A DNA stretch of 64,000 nucleotides from Halorubrum laminariae (GTDB lineage Archaea > Halobacteriota > Halobacteria > Halobacteriales > Haloferacaceae): the NCBI RefSeq assembly GCF_024494655.1, contig NZ_JANHDL010000004.1, forward strand, positions 186,001 to 250,000, written 5' to 3'. The translations under genes were made by a program, and so were the position numbers. Position 1 is the stretch's first letter, and each line of letters begins with the position of its first letter. The notes beneath the pieces were generated by a model. It ran no database searches, was not told the DNA's origin, and saw only the letters and a list, made by a program, of their open reading frames with translations. Positions 50,852 to 60,646 of the stretch are shown one piece after another.

Positions 50852-53740
50852 ATGAGTCAAAACCCGGAAAGTCAGGATAGCGATTCGGAGCTGAAGCGTG
50901 TCGCAATTGAGGGGAACCTTCCCCTGAAGGCGGTTGGTATCGAGAATCTGAAAGAGGCCAATCCTTACTTTATGCCTCCGCATCGGTACCTTCACCCGTG
51001 GTTTGCTCGCCGCCCGACTCCCGCTTCTAGACTCGCTATTCTTTCGTCTGTACTCCCTCCAGAAGTGGACGCCAACACGCTGCTTGATTGGATGCAGATC
51101 AAGCCCCGTGACGACATTGACGTCGATATTGAAGAGTACGTGGCAGAAAAGAAGCGTACTGAAGATGACCGAGATGGAAACTTAGAGGACCACTACGGGT
51201 ATCCTCGCCCGTACACTCGGACACCGACAACAGATGAGAAAGCGGAGATGCACGAGTTACTTCGGGAACATTGGGATGGAGAGCTACCCACTGTCTTAGA
51301 TCCGACTGCTGGCGGTGGCGTCATTCCGTTTGAATCTCTTCGCTACGGCCTGCCGACAGCAGCAAACGAACTTAACCCCGTCCCGACTGTGATGCTCAAG
51401 GTTCTTCTTGAGTATGCGCCAAGCGTTGGTTCTCTCCAGAGTGAACTCAATCGGTGGGGTGACCGAATTGATGAACTTGCTGAGGAGGAGCTTGAACCTT
51501 ATTTCCCAAGCGAAGGTGAGCGTCAGACCCCTTCTCACTATGCATGTACTTACACGGTAGACTGCCCGGAGTGTGGGTGCGATATCCCTATGGCAAAGAA
51601 ATGGTGGCTACAGAAACGTTCCTCCTCAAAGGGGGTCGCAGCACGTCCTTCTGTATCTGAGGATGGGACTGAGATTGAGTACGAAGTCGTTAGGCTACCG
51701 GATGATGTTACGAAATCTGAGTACAACCCGCAGGATGGCCCTCATACTCGTAGTGGTGCAGAGTGCCTGAATTGTGGAATCGTGATGGAGTCGGATGCCA
51801 TACAAGAGAGGATTCGGAATTCCGAATTTAGATACGAAATCTATGGAGTGAAATATGAGAAATCATCTGGTGGAACCGCTTGGCGAGCACCGACCGAAGC
51901 AGACTACGAAGCACAATCAAAAGCTGCAGACCGTATTGAATCAGACTTCGAGTTGAGTACACTCCTAGACGTTAAGCGATATATCGGTGATGAGGATAGA
52001 GCAGGTCCTTACGGTGTTACGAAGTGGAGAGATGCATTCACTCCAAGACAGCTTGTTACCCAATATGAGTATCTCCAAGCGTACAAGCAGTGTCAGGAGG
52101 AGATACTCAACCAGTATGATGAATTGAAAGGTGAGGCGGTCCTCACAATACTGTCTTTGGTAGCTAGCAAAGTCATCGATAGAAATACGCGATTCTCCCC
52201 TCTAGACACAAGTAACGGTCTTCTGGGCGATGCTTTAGGCGGGAAGCACTTCACTCTCCAATGGGCGTTTGTGGAGAACAATCCAGCAGCAGGCAACCAA
52301 GATCATCAAGATCATCTTGACCGTGTCCGAGATTCCTACGAGGAAATCGCGACGTATCTAGAGGATGAGGATGCTGATGATGTTCAGGTTTCTCAGAGAG
52401 ACGCAGCAGATCTGCCTATAGACTCTGATTCTATCCAAGCCATCATTATCGACCCGCCTTACTATGACAGCATCATCTATTCGGAAATGTCTGACATGAG
52501 CTACGTCTGGCTCAAAGAGTATCTCCAAGATATCCATCCGGAGGTATTCTCTGACGATCTTACTGACAAAGGCCAGGAGGCGGTCGCTAATGTAGCCGAA
52601 TACGAGGAGGTCGCTTCGGACTCCAAATCTAAGTCCGAATTAGCTGCCGAGGACTACGAGAACAAGATGGCAGAGATTTTCCAAGAACTCTACCGTGTTC
52701 TTGAGCCCGGCGGAGTAATGACCGTCATGTTCACCCACAAGGAATCTAGTGCGTGGGATACACTCACAAAATCGCTGATCCGGTCTGGCTTCACAATCAC
52801 ATCTACCCATCCAATCACCAGCGAGATGCCCCAGCGGACCGACACCCGTGGTGGAGGTTCAGCTGATAGTACACTGCTGCTCACAGGGAGAAAGCCGCAC
52901 GAAAGCAAGACGGAATCTGAAAAGGTCCCCACCCTGTGGAGCGATGTTCGTGCTGAGACTCGCGAAGTAGCGAAAGAGGCTGCGAGAGATTTGCTAGATG
53001 CTGGCCTCTCTCTGACGAAAACAGACGTCATTATTTCCGCTTTCGGACCGACACTGCAGGTCTACGCAGATGCGTACCCTGTGGTTGACGACCAGGACAA
53101 CGAAATTCCTCCCCGTCGAGCCTTAGAAGAAGCACGCGAAGCTGTTACGCGAGTCCTCGTCGAGGAATACCTTGAAGGCGAACGACTGGATGACCTGGAT
53201 GACATTACAGAGTGGTATATTCTCTCCTGGCTGGTTCACGAGTCCGATACTTTCCATTACGATGATGGTCACCAGCTGGGCCTCGGAGTTGGCGTTGATA
53301 TCGACGATATCAAACGCTCTACGAAAATCTGGGGGAAGAAACGTGGTGATATTCAGCTGAAGACCCACGAGGACCGCGTTCAGGATATCACACTCCCACC
53401 CGAGGAGAGATCCAACCGGACGCCGGTTGACCCCGAAGCGCTGTCCTACACTATTGCCCTTGACGCGGTTCACGCAGCTATGCACGTTTACGAGAAACAG
53501 GGCGAGGACGTCACGATCGATTGGCTCAGAGAACGTAACTTCGACACCGACGCGGGGTTCAAGGCGACGTTGAAAGCTCTCCTCCAAGTTCTTCCCCAGA
53601 ACAGTTCGGAATGGGTGGCTGCTCGCGACCTCGCCATTGGTCGGACCCACGACGCTCTCGGTCTCGAGTTCACTCCCACCGATTTTACTGACCCTTCAGA
53701 AGACACACTCGAACAAAGCGAACTCGGTGACCACGCTTAA
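50852..53740 (+). CDS. DUF1156 DNA methyltransferase (defence operon)
   Basis: A 962-residue adenine-specific-type methyltransferase. Near the N-terminus 'MPPHRYLHPWFARRPTPASR' is the DUF1156 signature. A SAM motif 'VLDPTAGGGVIPFESLRYG' is at about 150. A zinc-type pair 'CPECGCDIPMAKKWW' follows, and the catalytic 'IIDPPYYDSIIYSEMSDMSY' is at about 533. DUF1156 methylases also occur as PglXI of type 3 BREX. They mark host DNA so that the system spares it. No PglZ is in this operon, so it is not a canonical BREX. Codons from about 50.95 to 53.0 kb end more often in A/T than at both ends, hinting at a mosaic gene. Confidence 0.88.
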   Translation: MSQNPESQDSDSELKRVAIEGNLPLKAVGIENLKEANPYFMPPHRYLHPWFARRPTPASRLAILSSVLPPEVDANTLLDWMQIKPRDDIDVDIEEYVAEKKRTEDDRDGNLEDHYGYPRPYTRTPTTDEKAEMHELLREHWDGELPTVLDPTAGGGVIPFESLRYGLPTAANELNPVPTVMLKVLLEYAPSVGSLQSELNRWGDRIDELAEEELEPYFPSEGERQTPSHYACTYTVDCPECGCDIPMAKKWWLQKRSSSKGVAARPSVSEDGTEIEYEVVRLPDDVTKSEYNPQDGPHTRSGAECLNCGIVMESDAIQERIRNSEFRYEIYGVKYEKSSGGTAWRAPTEADYEAQSKAADRIESDFELSTLLDVKRYIGDEDRAGPYGVTKWRDAFTPRQLVTQYEYLQAYKQCQEEILNQYDELKGEAVLTILSLVASKVIDRNTRFSPLDTSNGLLGDALGGKHFTLQWAFVENNPAAGNQDHQDHLDRVRDSYEEIATYLEDEDADDVQVSQRDAADLPIDSDSIQAIIIDPPYYDSIIYSEMSDMSYVWLKEYLQDIHPEVFSDDLTDKGQEAVANVAEYEEVASDSKSKSELAAEDYENKMAEIFQELYRVLEPGGVMTVMFTHKESSAWDTLTKSLIRSGFTITSTHPITSEMPQRTDTRGGGSADSTLLLTGRKPHESKTESEKVPTLWSDVRAETREVAKEAARDLLDAGLSLTKTDVIISAFGPTLQVYADAYPVVDDQDNEIPPRRALEEAREAVTRVLVEEYLEGERLDDLDDITEWYILSWLVHESDTFHYDDGHQLGLGVGVDIDDIKRSTKIWGKKRGDIQLKTHEDRVQDITLPPEERSNRTPVDPEALSYTIALDAVHAAMHVYEKQGEDVTIDWLRERNFDTDAGFKATLKALLQVLPQNSSEWVAARDLAIGRTHDALGLEFTPTDFTDPSEDTLEQSELGDHA

Positions 53741-53757
53741 CTCGAAACCCTTCCAGC

Positions 53758-56700
53758 ATGACTAATCTACGTGAACGCGAGTGGCAGTCCATCTACGAGA
53801 GCAAACCCGAGCAGGGACGAGCCCACTTAGTCAAGGACTTCTACGAGCCCGCACTGGAACGCAGCCAGCAGTACGACCGGATTGCGGGCTACTTCTCCAG
53901 TACAGCACTTGCGGCTGCTGCTAACGGTGTTCACGCTCTCGTCGAGAACGATGGCGAAATGCGGCTCATCGTCGGCACCGAACTCTACGAGTCGGATCGA
54001 CCGGTCCTTGAGACACTCACCGACCGCCTCGAAGAGAACCTCGAGGACCTTGATGATGAACGCCTGGATGCGAACCTCCGCATCCTGGCGCGTCTCCTCC
54101 GGGAAGGCCGAATCCACATCAAGGTCGCCTATCCTCGCTCTCCATCTCACGATTGGGAGATTTTCCACCCGAAAGTCGGACTCTTCCACGATAGCGATGG
54201 AAACACGATTTCGTTCGAGGGAAGCGTCAACGAGACCGTCGGCGGCTGGGCTCGCAACTACGAGCGATTCAAAGTTCATCGGTCGTGGGTGCCAGAGCAG
54301 GCAGACTACGTCGACGGTGACGAGGAGACCTTCGAGCGGCTGTGGAGTGATGAACACCCCTTCGTCGAAGTGTATGACCTACCCGAGGCGATCGAAGAGG
54401 ACATCATCGACTGGAAAGCCCCAGACACCGAGAGCGATCTTCAGGAAGCGATTCAGATCGCGAACGGTACAGCTCCGCCGACGGAGCGCGACAAAGCGAA
54501 CATCATTCAGGATGGACCGCTCTCGCCTGGTGGGCTCGCACTGGCCGAGGAGGCCAGTACGATCACTCCGTGGCCTCATCAACGAGTCGTCTCGGACACA
54601 CTCGTCAACACGTATCCACAGAGCTTCTTGCTGTGTGACGAGGTGGGACTCGGGAAGACGATCGAGGCCGGCCTTACACTCTCTCGGCTTGGGCTCACTA
54701 GCGAGCTTGAAACCGGACTGTTGCTGGTTCCGGCGAGTCTGCAGCGGCAGTGGCAGGAAGAGCTCTGGGAGAAGTTCAACATCAACGCCGTCCGGTTTGA
54801 CCGGGACACAGCGGGCGATCACGTATTCCGGGACGTCCGCGGTCGCGACCACTATCCACCATCGGCAACGGATCTTGACCTCACTGGGGAGCGCGAATGG
54901 GCGGACAGCCCCATCTGGCGGTTCCTCTACGAACAACAGTCGACTGATGCCGACGCATCGTCGCCGCTGGATGGACCGACGGTCGTCATTATGTCTTGGC
55001 ACACGGCTCGTCTTGACGACCGGTGGGATCAGGTCGCTCCCTTAGACCGGGTATCCGACCGGTCTCGGAACGTCATCCCGGCAAGCTGTCGCGGACGCGA
55101 CCACGATACGGAAGACCGGATGGGCGTGTGGGACGCCGTCATCGTCGACGAGGCACACAACGCCCGGCGTGGCAGTAATTTCTACGCTCTTCTCGAACAG
55201 CTTCGCGATTATACGCACGCCTACTACCTCTTGACGGCCACCCCTATGCAATTGCACTCTGGCGAACTCTACGACCTGATGCAGATGCTGGATCTTCCGG
55301 GTGGTTGGGATAACCGGGATACTTTCATGGAGTTCTTCGAAACTCGAGACGGGCTGTCGCAGGCCCTCAACGAGGTTCTCGACAACCCTAGTTCAGAGTC
55401 CGACGAAGCACAGGTTTCCTGGGACACGCAAGCCACGCTCGATGGACTGGAACACCAAGACCGGCTCCCGACGGACCGACCATTCTCCTCAAAAGTCTTC
55501 CAGCACCTTGCAGACGAACTCGAGATCAATGAGGACAGACAGGACCGAGCCATTGCCAAAGAGCGTGTGCTGACCGCGTGCCGGCTCGCACGAGCCTATG
55601 GAGACGCCTACGACGGTTATCTCGACCATGTCGACGACGTGATGGCAGATTATGACATCGACCGCTTCGAGGCGAGCGAGGATACGAAACTCAAACGACT
55701 CCTCTATCCTGAAGACGCCGACGAGTGGTTGATGGCGTCCCGCAGCGACCGACAGGACGCACTTGACGAACTTTCCCCGAGCGGTTGGCGAGTCATCCGC
55801 GATGTTCTCGCAGAGTCCACGCCCGTCGACGCGCTCATCCATCGGAATACACGGGATACACTCCGAAAGTACGAGGCGGTCGGACTCCTCGATACGACCG
55901 TTCCGAACCGGAATCCCGAACAACGGAAAATCGAACTCACCGAGGAGACACGGGCAGTCTACGACCAGATCGACGAGTACACACGTGAGTTCTACAAGCG
56001 AGCCCAACAGACTGACGAAGCCCAGACACGCGCCATCGGGTTCGTGATGACCACGTATCGACAGCGACTCACGTCGAGTGTCTATGCGATCAGTCAGAGC
56101 CTGAAACACCGGCTTGAGACACTCCGGGCGCAACGAACCGTGCTTGCCGGTCGGGAGCGCGCTCGTGACCGGGACTATGGTGATGCGGAGCAGGTCGTCC
56201 TCGAAACGCTACAAGACGCTGATCTCGACGACGGGGACGTTCTGGATGAACTCGACGCTAGTAGCGACGACCTGGACCTCTCTGAACTCATCCCGAGCGT
56301 GACTGAAGAAGGGAAACAGCTTATCGAGGAAGAAATCGAGGCTCTGGAAGCGTTCGTCAACGACTTAGACTTGGTTGATACAGACCCGAAGATTCAGCAG
56401 CTGTACAACGACCTTGACGAGTTGGACCGGGCTGGTCACAACCGGGTGATTGTCTTCACGCAGTACGCGGACACAATGGACTTCATCCGGGATAGTCTCG
56501 CAGACCTTCTTGGAGCGACAATCGCGACGTACTCTGGTCGTGGCGGCGAGCTGTACGATCCCGATTCTGAAACGTGGCAACACGTCGGGAAAGAGCGCGT
56601 GAAGCGTGAATTCTCACGTGATGATGGGCAGGTCGATATCCTCGTCTGTACCGACTCCGCGAGTGAGGGGCTAAACCTCCAGGAGTGTGGGGCGCTCATC

Positions 56701-57708
56701 AATTACGACCTGCCGTGGAACCCGATGCGGGTAGAACAGCGTATCGGTCGGATTGACCGTATCGGCCAACGGTTCGACGAGATCCGTATTCTCAACTACA
56801 GCTACGAGGATACGGTTGAGACGGACATCTATGATCGCCTTGACGACCGGATTGGCCTCTTCGAAAACGTCGTCGGTGAGATGCAACCCATACTCTCCGG
56901 CGTCAGCCAACAGATCCGGGATGCGACGTTGAACGCCGACAGCGCTGACGACCAGACTGCGGTTGAATCAGCTGACCGTGAGTTCTCCGAAGAGCTCGAA
57001 GAACGCGATCAGGGCGACCGCGTCGATGTCGGAGAGTCACTCGAGGACGTCGACGACCTCGTCGCTCAGGACGTCGTCGACGAAGCAAAACTTGATGCGT
57101 GGGAATCCTACAACCACCCGGATCTCGTCGACGTCGGCGAGGAGGAATACGAGTATCAGCCGCCGTTCGAGACGCCGAGCCTCCAGTCAGTGTTGGTCGA
57201 TAACGACGCGCTTGCTGAGGCCGGTGTCGAATTCACTCCGGTTCACGACATCGACTTCGAGTACGATGACGGGGACTTCGACTTTGCGGACAGTACATAT
57301 CGCCTCTCAGTAGGCAACGCACCGATTGAGGTTCCAGCTGGAGATGGGGAACAGACGATTGCACAGGCAATTGCGACTGCTGCTGATGAAGTAGCGGTGA
57401 CGTTCTCAGCTGTGTGTGCTGATGAGTTCCCATCGGTTCAGCACCTTGCGCCAGGTCATCCACTTCTCGGACAGCTCCTCACAGTGCTACTGGATGAAAC
57501 TGAGGAGCCGTCGCGATTCCAAGAGCGAATCGTGACTCGACCCGATCAAGATCAGGAGCCAGTAGTGTGTGCGTGGGGGCGGGACGGTGTGTTCACCCGG
57601 ATTGCAGTTAGTGGGACAGTAACTGAAAACGGACCGATGGATTCTCTTCCGGCGTGGTGTGATCAATTCCTCGATAACCGCGAGAAGTCAACAAAGCAGC
57701 CACAGTAG
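53758..57708 (+). CDS. SNF2-type helicase with N-terminal phospholipase-D-like domain
   Basis: A 1316-residue protein. Residues 35-205 form a PLD-like domain with one HxK site ('IFHPKVGLFHDSDG', His137/Lys139) and 'FEGSVNETVGGW'. The SNF2 helicase follows: Walker A 'LLCDEVGLGKTIEAG' (294-301), DEAH at 464-467 ('VIVDEAHNARR'), 'YYLLTATPMQLHSGELY', then the second RecA domain with 'VIVFTQYADTMDF', 'DSASEGLNLQECGALINYD' and 'RIGRIDRIGQ'. The last 400 residues are acidic and helical. Such a protein can translocate on and cut foreign DNA. The gene starts 18 bases after the methylase stop and belongs to the operon. A single HKD-type half-site suggests it acts as a dimer. Confidence 0.9.
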   Translation: MTNLREREWQSIYESKPEQGRAHLVKDFYEPALERSQQYDRIAGYFSSTALAAAANGVHALVENDGEMRLIVGTELYESDRPVLETLTDRLEENLEDLDDERLDANLRILARLLREGRIHIKVAYPRSPSHDWEIFHPKVGLFHDSDGNTISFEGSVNETVGGWARNYERFKVHRSWVPEQADYVDGDEETFERLWSDEHPFVEVYDLPEAIEEDIIDWKAPDTESDLQEAIQIANGTAPPTERDKANIIQDGPLSPGGLALAEEASTITPWPHQRVVSDTLVNTYPQSFLLCDEVGLGKTIEAGLTLSRLGLTSELETGLLLVPASLQRQWQEELWEKFNINAVRFDRDTAGDHVFRDVRGRDHYPPSATDLDLTGEREWADSPIWRFLYEQQSTDADASSPLDGPTVVIMSWHTARLDDRWDQVAPLDRVSDRSRNVIPASCRGRDHDTEDRMGVWDAVIVDEAHNARRGSNFYALLEQLRDYTHAYYLLTATPMQLHSGELYDLMQMLDLPGGWDNRDTFMEFFETRDGLSQALNEVLDNPSSESDEAQVSWDTQATLDGLEHQDRLPTDRPFSSKVFQHLADELEINEDRQDRAIAKERVLTACRLARAYGDAYDGYLDHVDDVMADYDIDRFEASEDTKLKRLLYPEDADEWLMASRSDRQDALDELSPSGWRVIRDVLAESTPVDALIHRNTRDTLRKYEAVGLLDTTVPNRNPEQRKIELTEETRAVYDQIDEYTREFYKRAQQTDEAQTRAIGFVMTTYRQRLTSSVYAISQSLKHRLETLRAQRTVLAGRERARDRDYGDAEQVVLETLQDADLDDGDVLDELDASSDDLDLSELIPSVTEEGKQLIEEEIEALEAFVNDLDLVDTDPKIQQLYNDLDELDRAGHNRVIVFTQYADTMDFIRDSLADLLGATIATYSGRGGELYDPDSETWQHVGKERVKREFSRDDGQVDILVCTDSASEGLNLQECGALINYDLPWNPMRVEQRIGRIDRIGQRFDEIRILNYSYEDTVETDIYDRLDDRIGLFENVVGEMQPILSGVSQQIRDATLNADSADDQTAVESADREFSEELEERDQGDRVDVGESLEDVDDLVAQDVVDEAKLDAWESYNHPDLVDVGEEEYEYQPPFETPSLQSVLVDNDALAEAGVEFTPVHDIDFEYDDGDFDFADSTYRLSVGNAPIEVPAGDGEQTIAQAIATAADEVAVTFSAVCADEFPSVQHLAPGHPLLGQLLTVLLDETEEPSRFQERIVTRPDQDQEPVVCAWGRDGVFTRIAVSGTVTENGPMDSLPAWCDQFLDNREKSTKQPQ

Positions 57709-57726
57709 CTGGGTAGTTTTGTAAGC

Positions 57727-57903
57727 ATGGACTCTCCAGATGAACTAATAGATCCCAAACACTGCTCTTGAAGCAAATCTCCGCGGTATCGGAGACGGTG
57801 CCAGACTGGAACAGTTAGCTGTTGACTTGCTTGGTCGAGAAGGATACGAGGTTGATCCTACTGGCGTGAGGGGCCGGACGGCGGGCGTGATGTACTTCTT
57901 TAG
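57727..57903 (+). pseudogene. Decayed restriction-endonuclease-like gene (N-terminal remnant)
   Basis: ATG 57727 opens 'MDSPDELIDP' and stops after 14 codons, but a shifted frame continues 'NTALEANLRGIGDGARLEQ', 'LAVDLLGREGYEVDPTGVRG'. A second shift gives 'PDGGRDVLL' and TAG at 57901. The pattern of a helix, then 'REGYEVDPTGVRGPDGGRD', is the start of a Mrr/PD-(D/E)xK-type nuclease domain. Two single-base losses (near 57757 and 57880) and missing 3' part mark it as a pseudogene. It stands directly behind the helicase, where a nuclease of the system would be expected. Confidence 0.6.
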
Positions 57904-58059
57904 CGTAGGGGCTTGACACGATTTCCAGTACAATCGAAGAATTCACAGGGGGGATTGATTCGGGGACGTAACCAGTCACAGGGCAGTACCGCCGTCCAGA
58001 AGCGCGTCAGGGCATCATAATTTACGATACTACAGCACACACTCAGTCGTAGACACGAG

Positions 58060-59331
58060 ATGTTCAGTGATGCGATCGGAGAGAGAACAATCGATATTAC
58101 CGGGCACGACGAGTTCAATACAATCCGTGTGACGCTTACTGAGGATGGGTCGATCGTTGGTGCAGTCACAGAGATAAACGATGTCGGCGGGATGGAACTG
58201 CTTCAAAAACTTGTGAACGAGGAGTCACAATCAACGTTCGACGTAACCGGAACTGACCGGGAAACCGGTGGGCATGTAACAATCAGTGACGGGTACATTA
58301 CAACGAACATTCGTGAACAACACGGAACTGAAGACGATAAAATCGGGTTCCGAGCCGGGGCCGTCACGACAAGTACCGCGCCTGACGAGACAATAATCCT
58401 CGACAGTCCCGTCACTATCCAGTTCGACATGCTGAACTTCGATCCGCCGACCGCGTACGTCCCGCTCAGCAACGACGCACCGCTCCTTGAACGCGAAGAT
58501 TTCGAAATCCACGCAAACGAACTCCCGGACACTGACGGCCGAATCGAGGAAATCAAAGAATGGCGACGCCCGCTCCGCACCGGGAAACTACGCATCACGC
58601 AGCAAGTTAATGGCCCGCCCGATCGGCAAGTCAGTCACGCAACTTCCACACTCGAACCAGTCACGTGGCTCCTCGCATTCACACAAGGTGTTCTACCAGC
58701 GCCAGTCAAAGCCACGATCACGGCCGTGAACGGCACGGAACCTGACTGGCAGTACGAAAAATGGGTTGGATCATGGCGGACGGACATCGGATCCGCATTC
58801 GCCGGCCGGAGTATCAGTAGAGCAAACGATCCGTACGCTTTTCTCGACCACGCGTACGACCAGTTCGTACGCCGTGAAGAAGAGTACAAGTACCGGCGGT
58901 GCTTATCGTGGTACCTTGACGCGTTACTGAAGAACCGGACTGTAAACGCGAAAACCGCATCAATCGCAGCAGGAATCGAATCGCTCGCTCGGCGGTACGC
59001 AGCGTACAGTGACGAAGTCGGGAGTGGCACGGACGAGGTTATCGATAATCTTGCTGATGAACTTAGTGTACCAGTTAACGACCTCGCAGATTTCTCAACC
59101 GGATTCGAAGAATCAGGAGAGGGGAGTAACGCGTACTTCTATGTCGGGACACGGAACGCTGTCGTCCATAATGACCGGGTGAATGTTCCGTTCGACGACT
59201 TATTCACAGGTTACGAAGCAGCTCTCACGATGTTACGACGCGTGATCTTCCACGAATTCACACGTGAAGACGAACGGGACCAGTACACAGGACTGAACGA
59301 TCTTGAACCACGCGACAACCGGTTCGATTAA
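58060..59331 (+). CDS. HEPN-domain protein, ApeA-like (defence-associated)
   Basis: A 423-residue protein. The first 200 residues are a beta-rich domain. After a linker comes a helical region ('DPYAFLDHAYDQFVRREEE', 'RRCLSWYLDALLKN', 'SIAAGIESLARRYAAY') and then 'YFYVGTRNAVVHNDRVNV', in which R-N-A-V-V-H is an R-x4-H HEPN RNase motif. The closing helix is 'GYEAALTMLRRVIFHEF'. Beta-domain plus HEPN with this motif is the layout of ApeA-type abortive-infection proteins. It probably cuts RNA when infection is sensed. It follows the decayed nuclease and may have been added to the same island. Codon use resembles its GC-rich neighbours. Confidence 0.7.
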   Translation: MFSDAIGERTIDITGHDEFNTIRVTLTEDGSIVGAVTEINDVGGMELLQKLVNEESQSTFDVTGTDRETGGHVTISDGYITTNIREQHGTEDDKIGFRAGAVTTSTAPDETIILDSPVTIQFDMLNFDPPTAYVPLSNDAPLLEREDFEIHANELPDTDGRIEEIKEWRRPLRTGKLRITQQVNGPPDRQVSHATSTLEPVTWLLAFTQGVLPAPVKATITAVNGTEPDWQYEKWVGSWRTDIGSAFAGRSISRANDPYAFLDHAYDQFVRREEEYKYRRCLSWYLDALLKNRTVNAKTASIAAGIESLARRYAAYSDEVGSGTDEVIDNLADELSVPVNDLADFSTGFEESGEGSNAYFYVGTRNAVVHNDRVNVPFDDLFTGYEAALTMLRRVIFHEFTREDERDQYTGLNDLEPRDNRFD

Positions 59332-59361
59332 CACAAACCCAGTGTTGAATCCGGGTATGTG

Positions 59362-59808
59362 TCACTCTTGCGTGTATTCGTCGTACTGTTTTTGAAGAAC
59401 TTTGTTCAGCTCGGTCCCATCCCGGTAGTCGGCATTAACCCCACCCTCCACGTCACTATCGAAGATCTCACCCACCTCGTCATCTTCTTCCAACCGCTCT
59501 GCCTCTTGCTCGAGTGCGTCCTCGACCTCCATGACGACGCTTTCGACAGTTCCATCTGGTCCCTTCTCGGAGTCTGGTCTGTTTTCTTTCTGTATGACCT
59601 TGTTCCAAGTCTGCTTGGCGGGATCGTAGCTGACGCCAACGACATAGGATTCGGTGGCTAGAACGGCGCTTACGACCAGCGATCGCGAGCGGTCCTGGTC
59701 CGGATCGAGTACAACATTGATCGGTGCGGCAGCGACAAGTGAGCCGCTCCTATGGAGAGACTGGAGCTCGTCAACAGACAGGGGGCGGGCCGGTAGGCTT
59801 GAGAGCAT
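59362..59808 (-). CDS. Hypothetical acidic protein (148 aa), SLPxxPL family
   Basis: Start at ATG 59808 (MLSSLPARPLSVDELQ), which gives the same opening as the protein at 40664 (MESLPKQPLTEANI). Strands 'SLVVSAVLATES', 'YVVGVSYDPAKQTWNKVIQ' follow, then a long helical, acidic C-terminus. The shared pattern S-L-P-x-x-P-L ... T-W-x-K suggests one fold. The gene is convergent with the HEPN gene (30-base gap). Function unknown. Confidence 0.55.
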   Translation of the reverse strand: MLSSLPARPLSVDELQSLHRSGSLVAAAPINVVLDPDQDRSRSLVVSAVLATESYVVGVSYDPAKQTWNKVIQKENRPDSEKGPDGTVESVVMEVEDALEQEAERLEEDDEVGEIFDSDVEGGVNADYRDGTELNKVLQKQYDEYTQE

Positions 59809-60003
59809 AGGACGGAACTCGTTGCTTGCTCCTATACGGTTTGTGGTGTAGTTCCACACGTAGGGGCGGAAGAGACAGCGAACTCACGTTGGACGGAGCG
59901 CCACGACCAGATGTCGGTTAGTTTCTCTCTGTTGATTGTTTCTACACTCGCCAAGACTAGTACTCGGTTCCGGAATCGGATGTTGGTATAGGAGGGGGAG
60001 AGG

Positions 60004-60375
60004 GGGGGTCTATGAATAATGGAAGCGGCCCAAAAGGTGGGGTGGGGGGGTCGCCAGAATCTCCCGCTAGACCCCGTCAAACGCCGATAACTCGCTCCAT
60101 GACCTCCCAAACCCTCATATCCAAGATCCTATCTTTAAAACTGAGGGTTTTATATAGGATACACGCTAACCATATCCGCGATGGGAAATAATCAAGTTGT
60201 GTAGTAGACAACGCGATTGGTGTTTGACAGGACCGAACCACCGTGAGATCGACTTCTGTCTTCTCCCGTGGACTGTAGCTACGGTGTCTCTCTCGTGGTA
60301 TCTCCCGTGTTTTCTGGTCGTTATCTCCCGTGAGGGGGACACCTTCTGAGCCCGATCCATTATTCATAGACCCCC
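60004..60375. other. Gene-free origin-type region upstream of orc1-2
   Basis: No gene is visible between 59809 and 60646. A 19-bp motif, CCATTATTCATAGACCCCC, stands at 60357-60375 and exactly inverted at 60004-60022. Inside are three copies of TCTCCCGTG (60262, 60301, 60324) and a related TCTCTCGTG at 60289. An AT-rich tract with TTTTATATAGG lies at 60148-60158. The motif also occurs next to the ORB-like repeats at 34 and 62 kb. This looks like a second origin or an Orc1 control region. The small frames here are not supported. Confidence 0.55.
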
Positions 60376-60646
60376 TCCCCCCACCCTTACCGATAATCTG
60401 CGTGATTGGACTGTGGTGATCTCGAGATCGGGTGGCAATTCTGTGTTTCAAATGTTTGATGGGTAGTTAGGCCACACAATCCTTGTCCGTCCTTTTGACC
60501 GAACGCTTTCCGTCCACTATTCATCCGTCTCTGTGTCTCTGGCGGGCTAAATCGCCCTAATAGTGTGATAGAGGGCTTGTAAACAGTGTATTTAGATATT
60601 CACAGGGGGATATCTTTTTAACCCCTCCCCTGTAAGGTAGTTTCCA

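Noticed and set aside
57904..58059. Possible end of a transposon-type protein on the minus strand (ends CTGNRVKPLR)
   Set aside because: Only about 40 residues look protein-like; there is no family match I can defend and no element ends.
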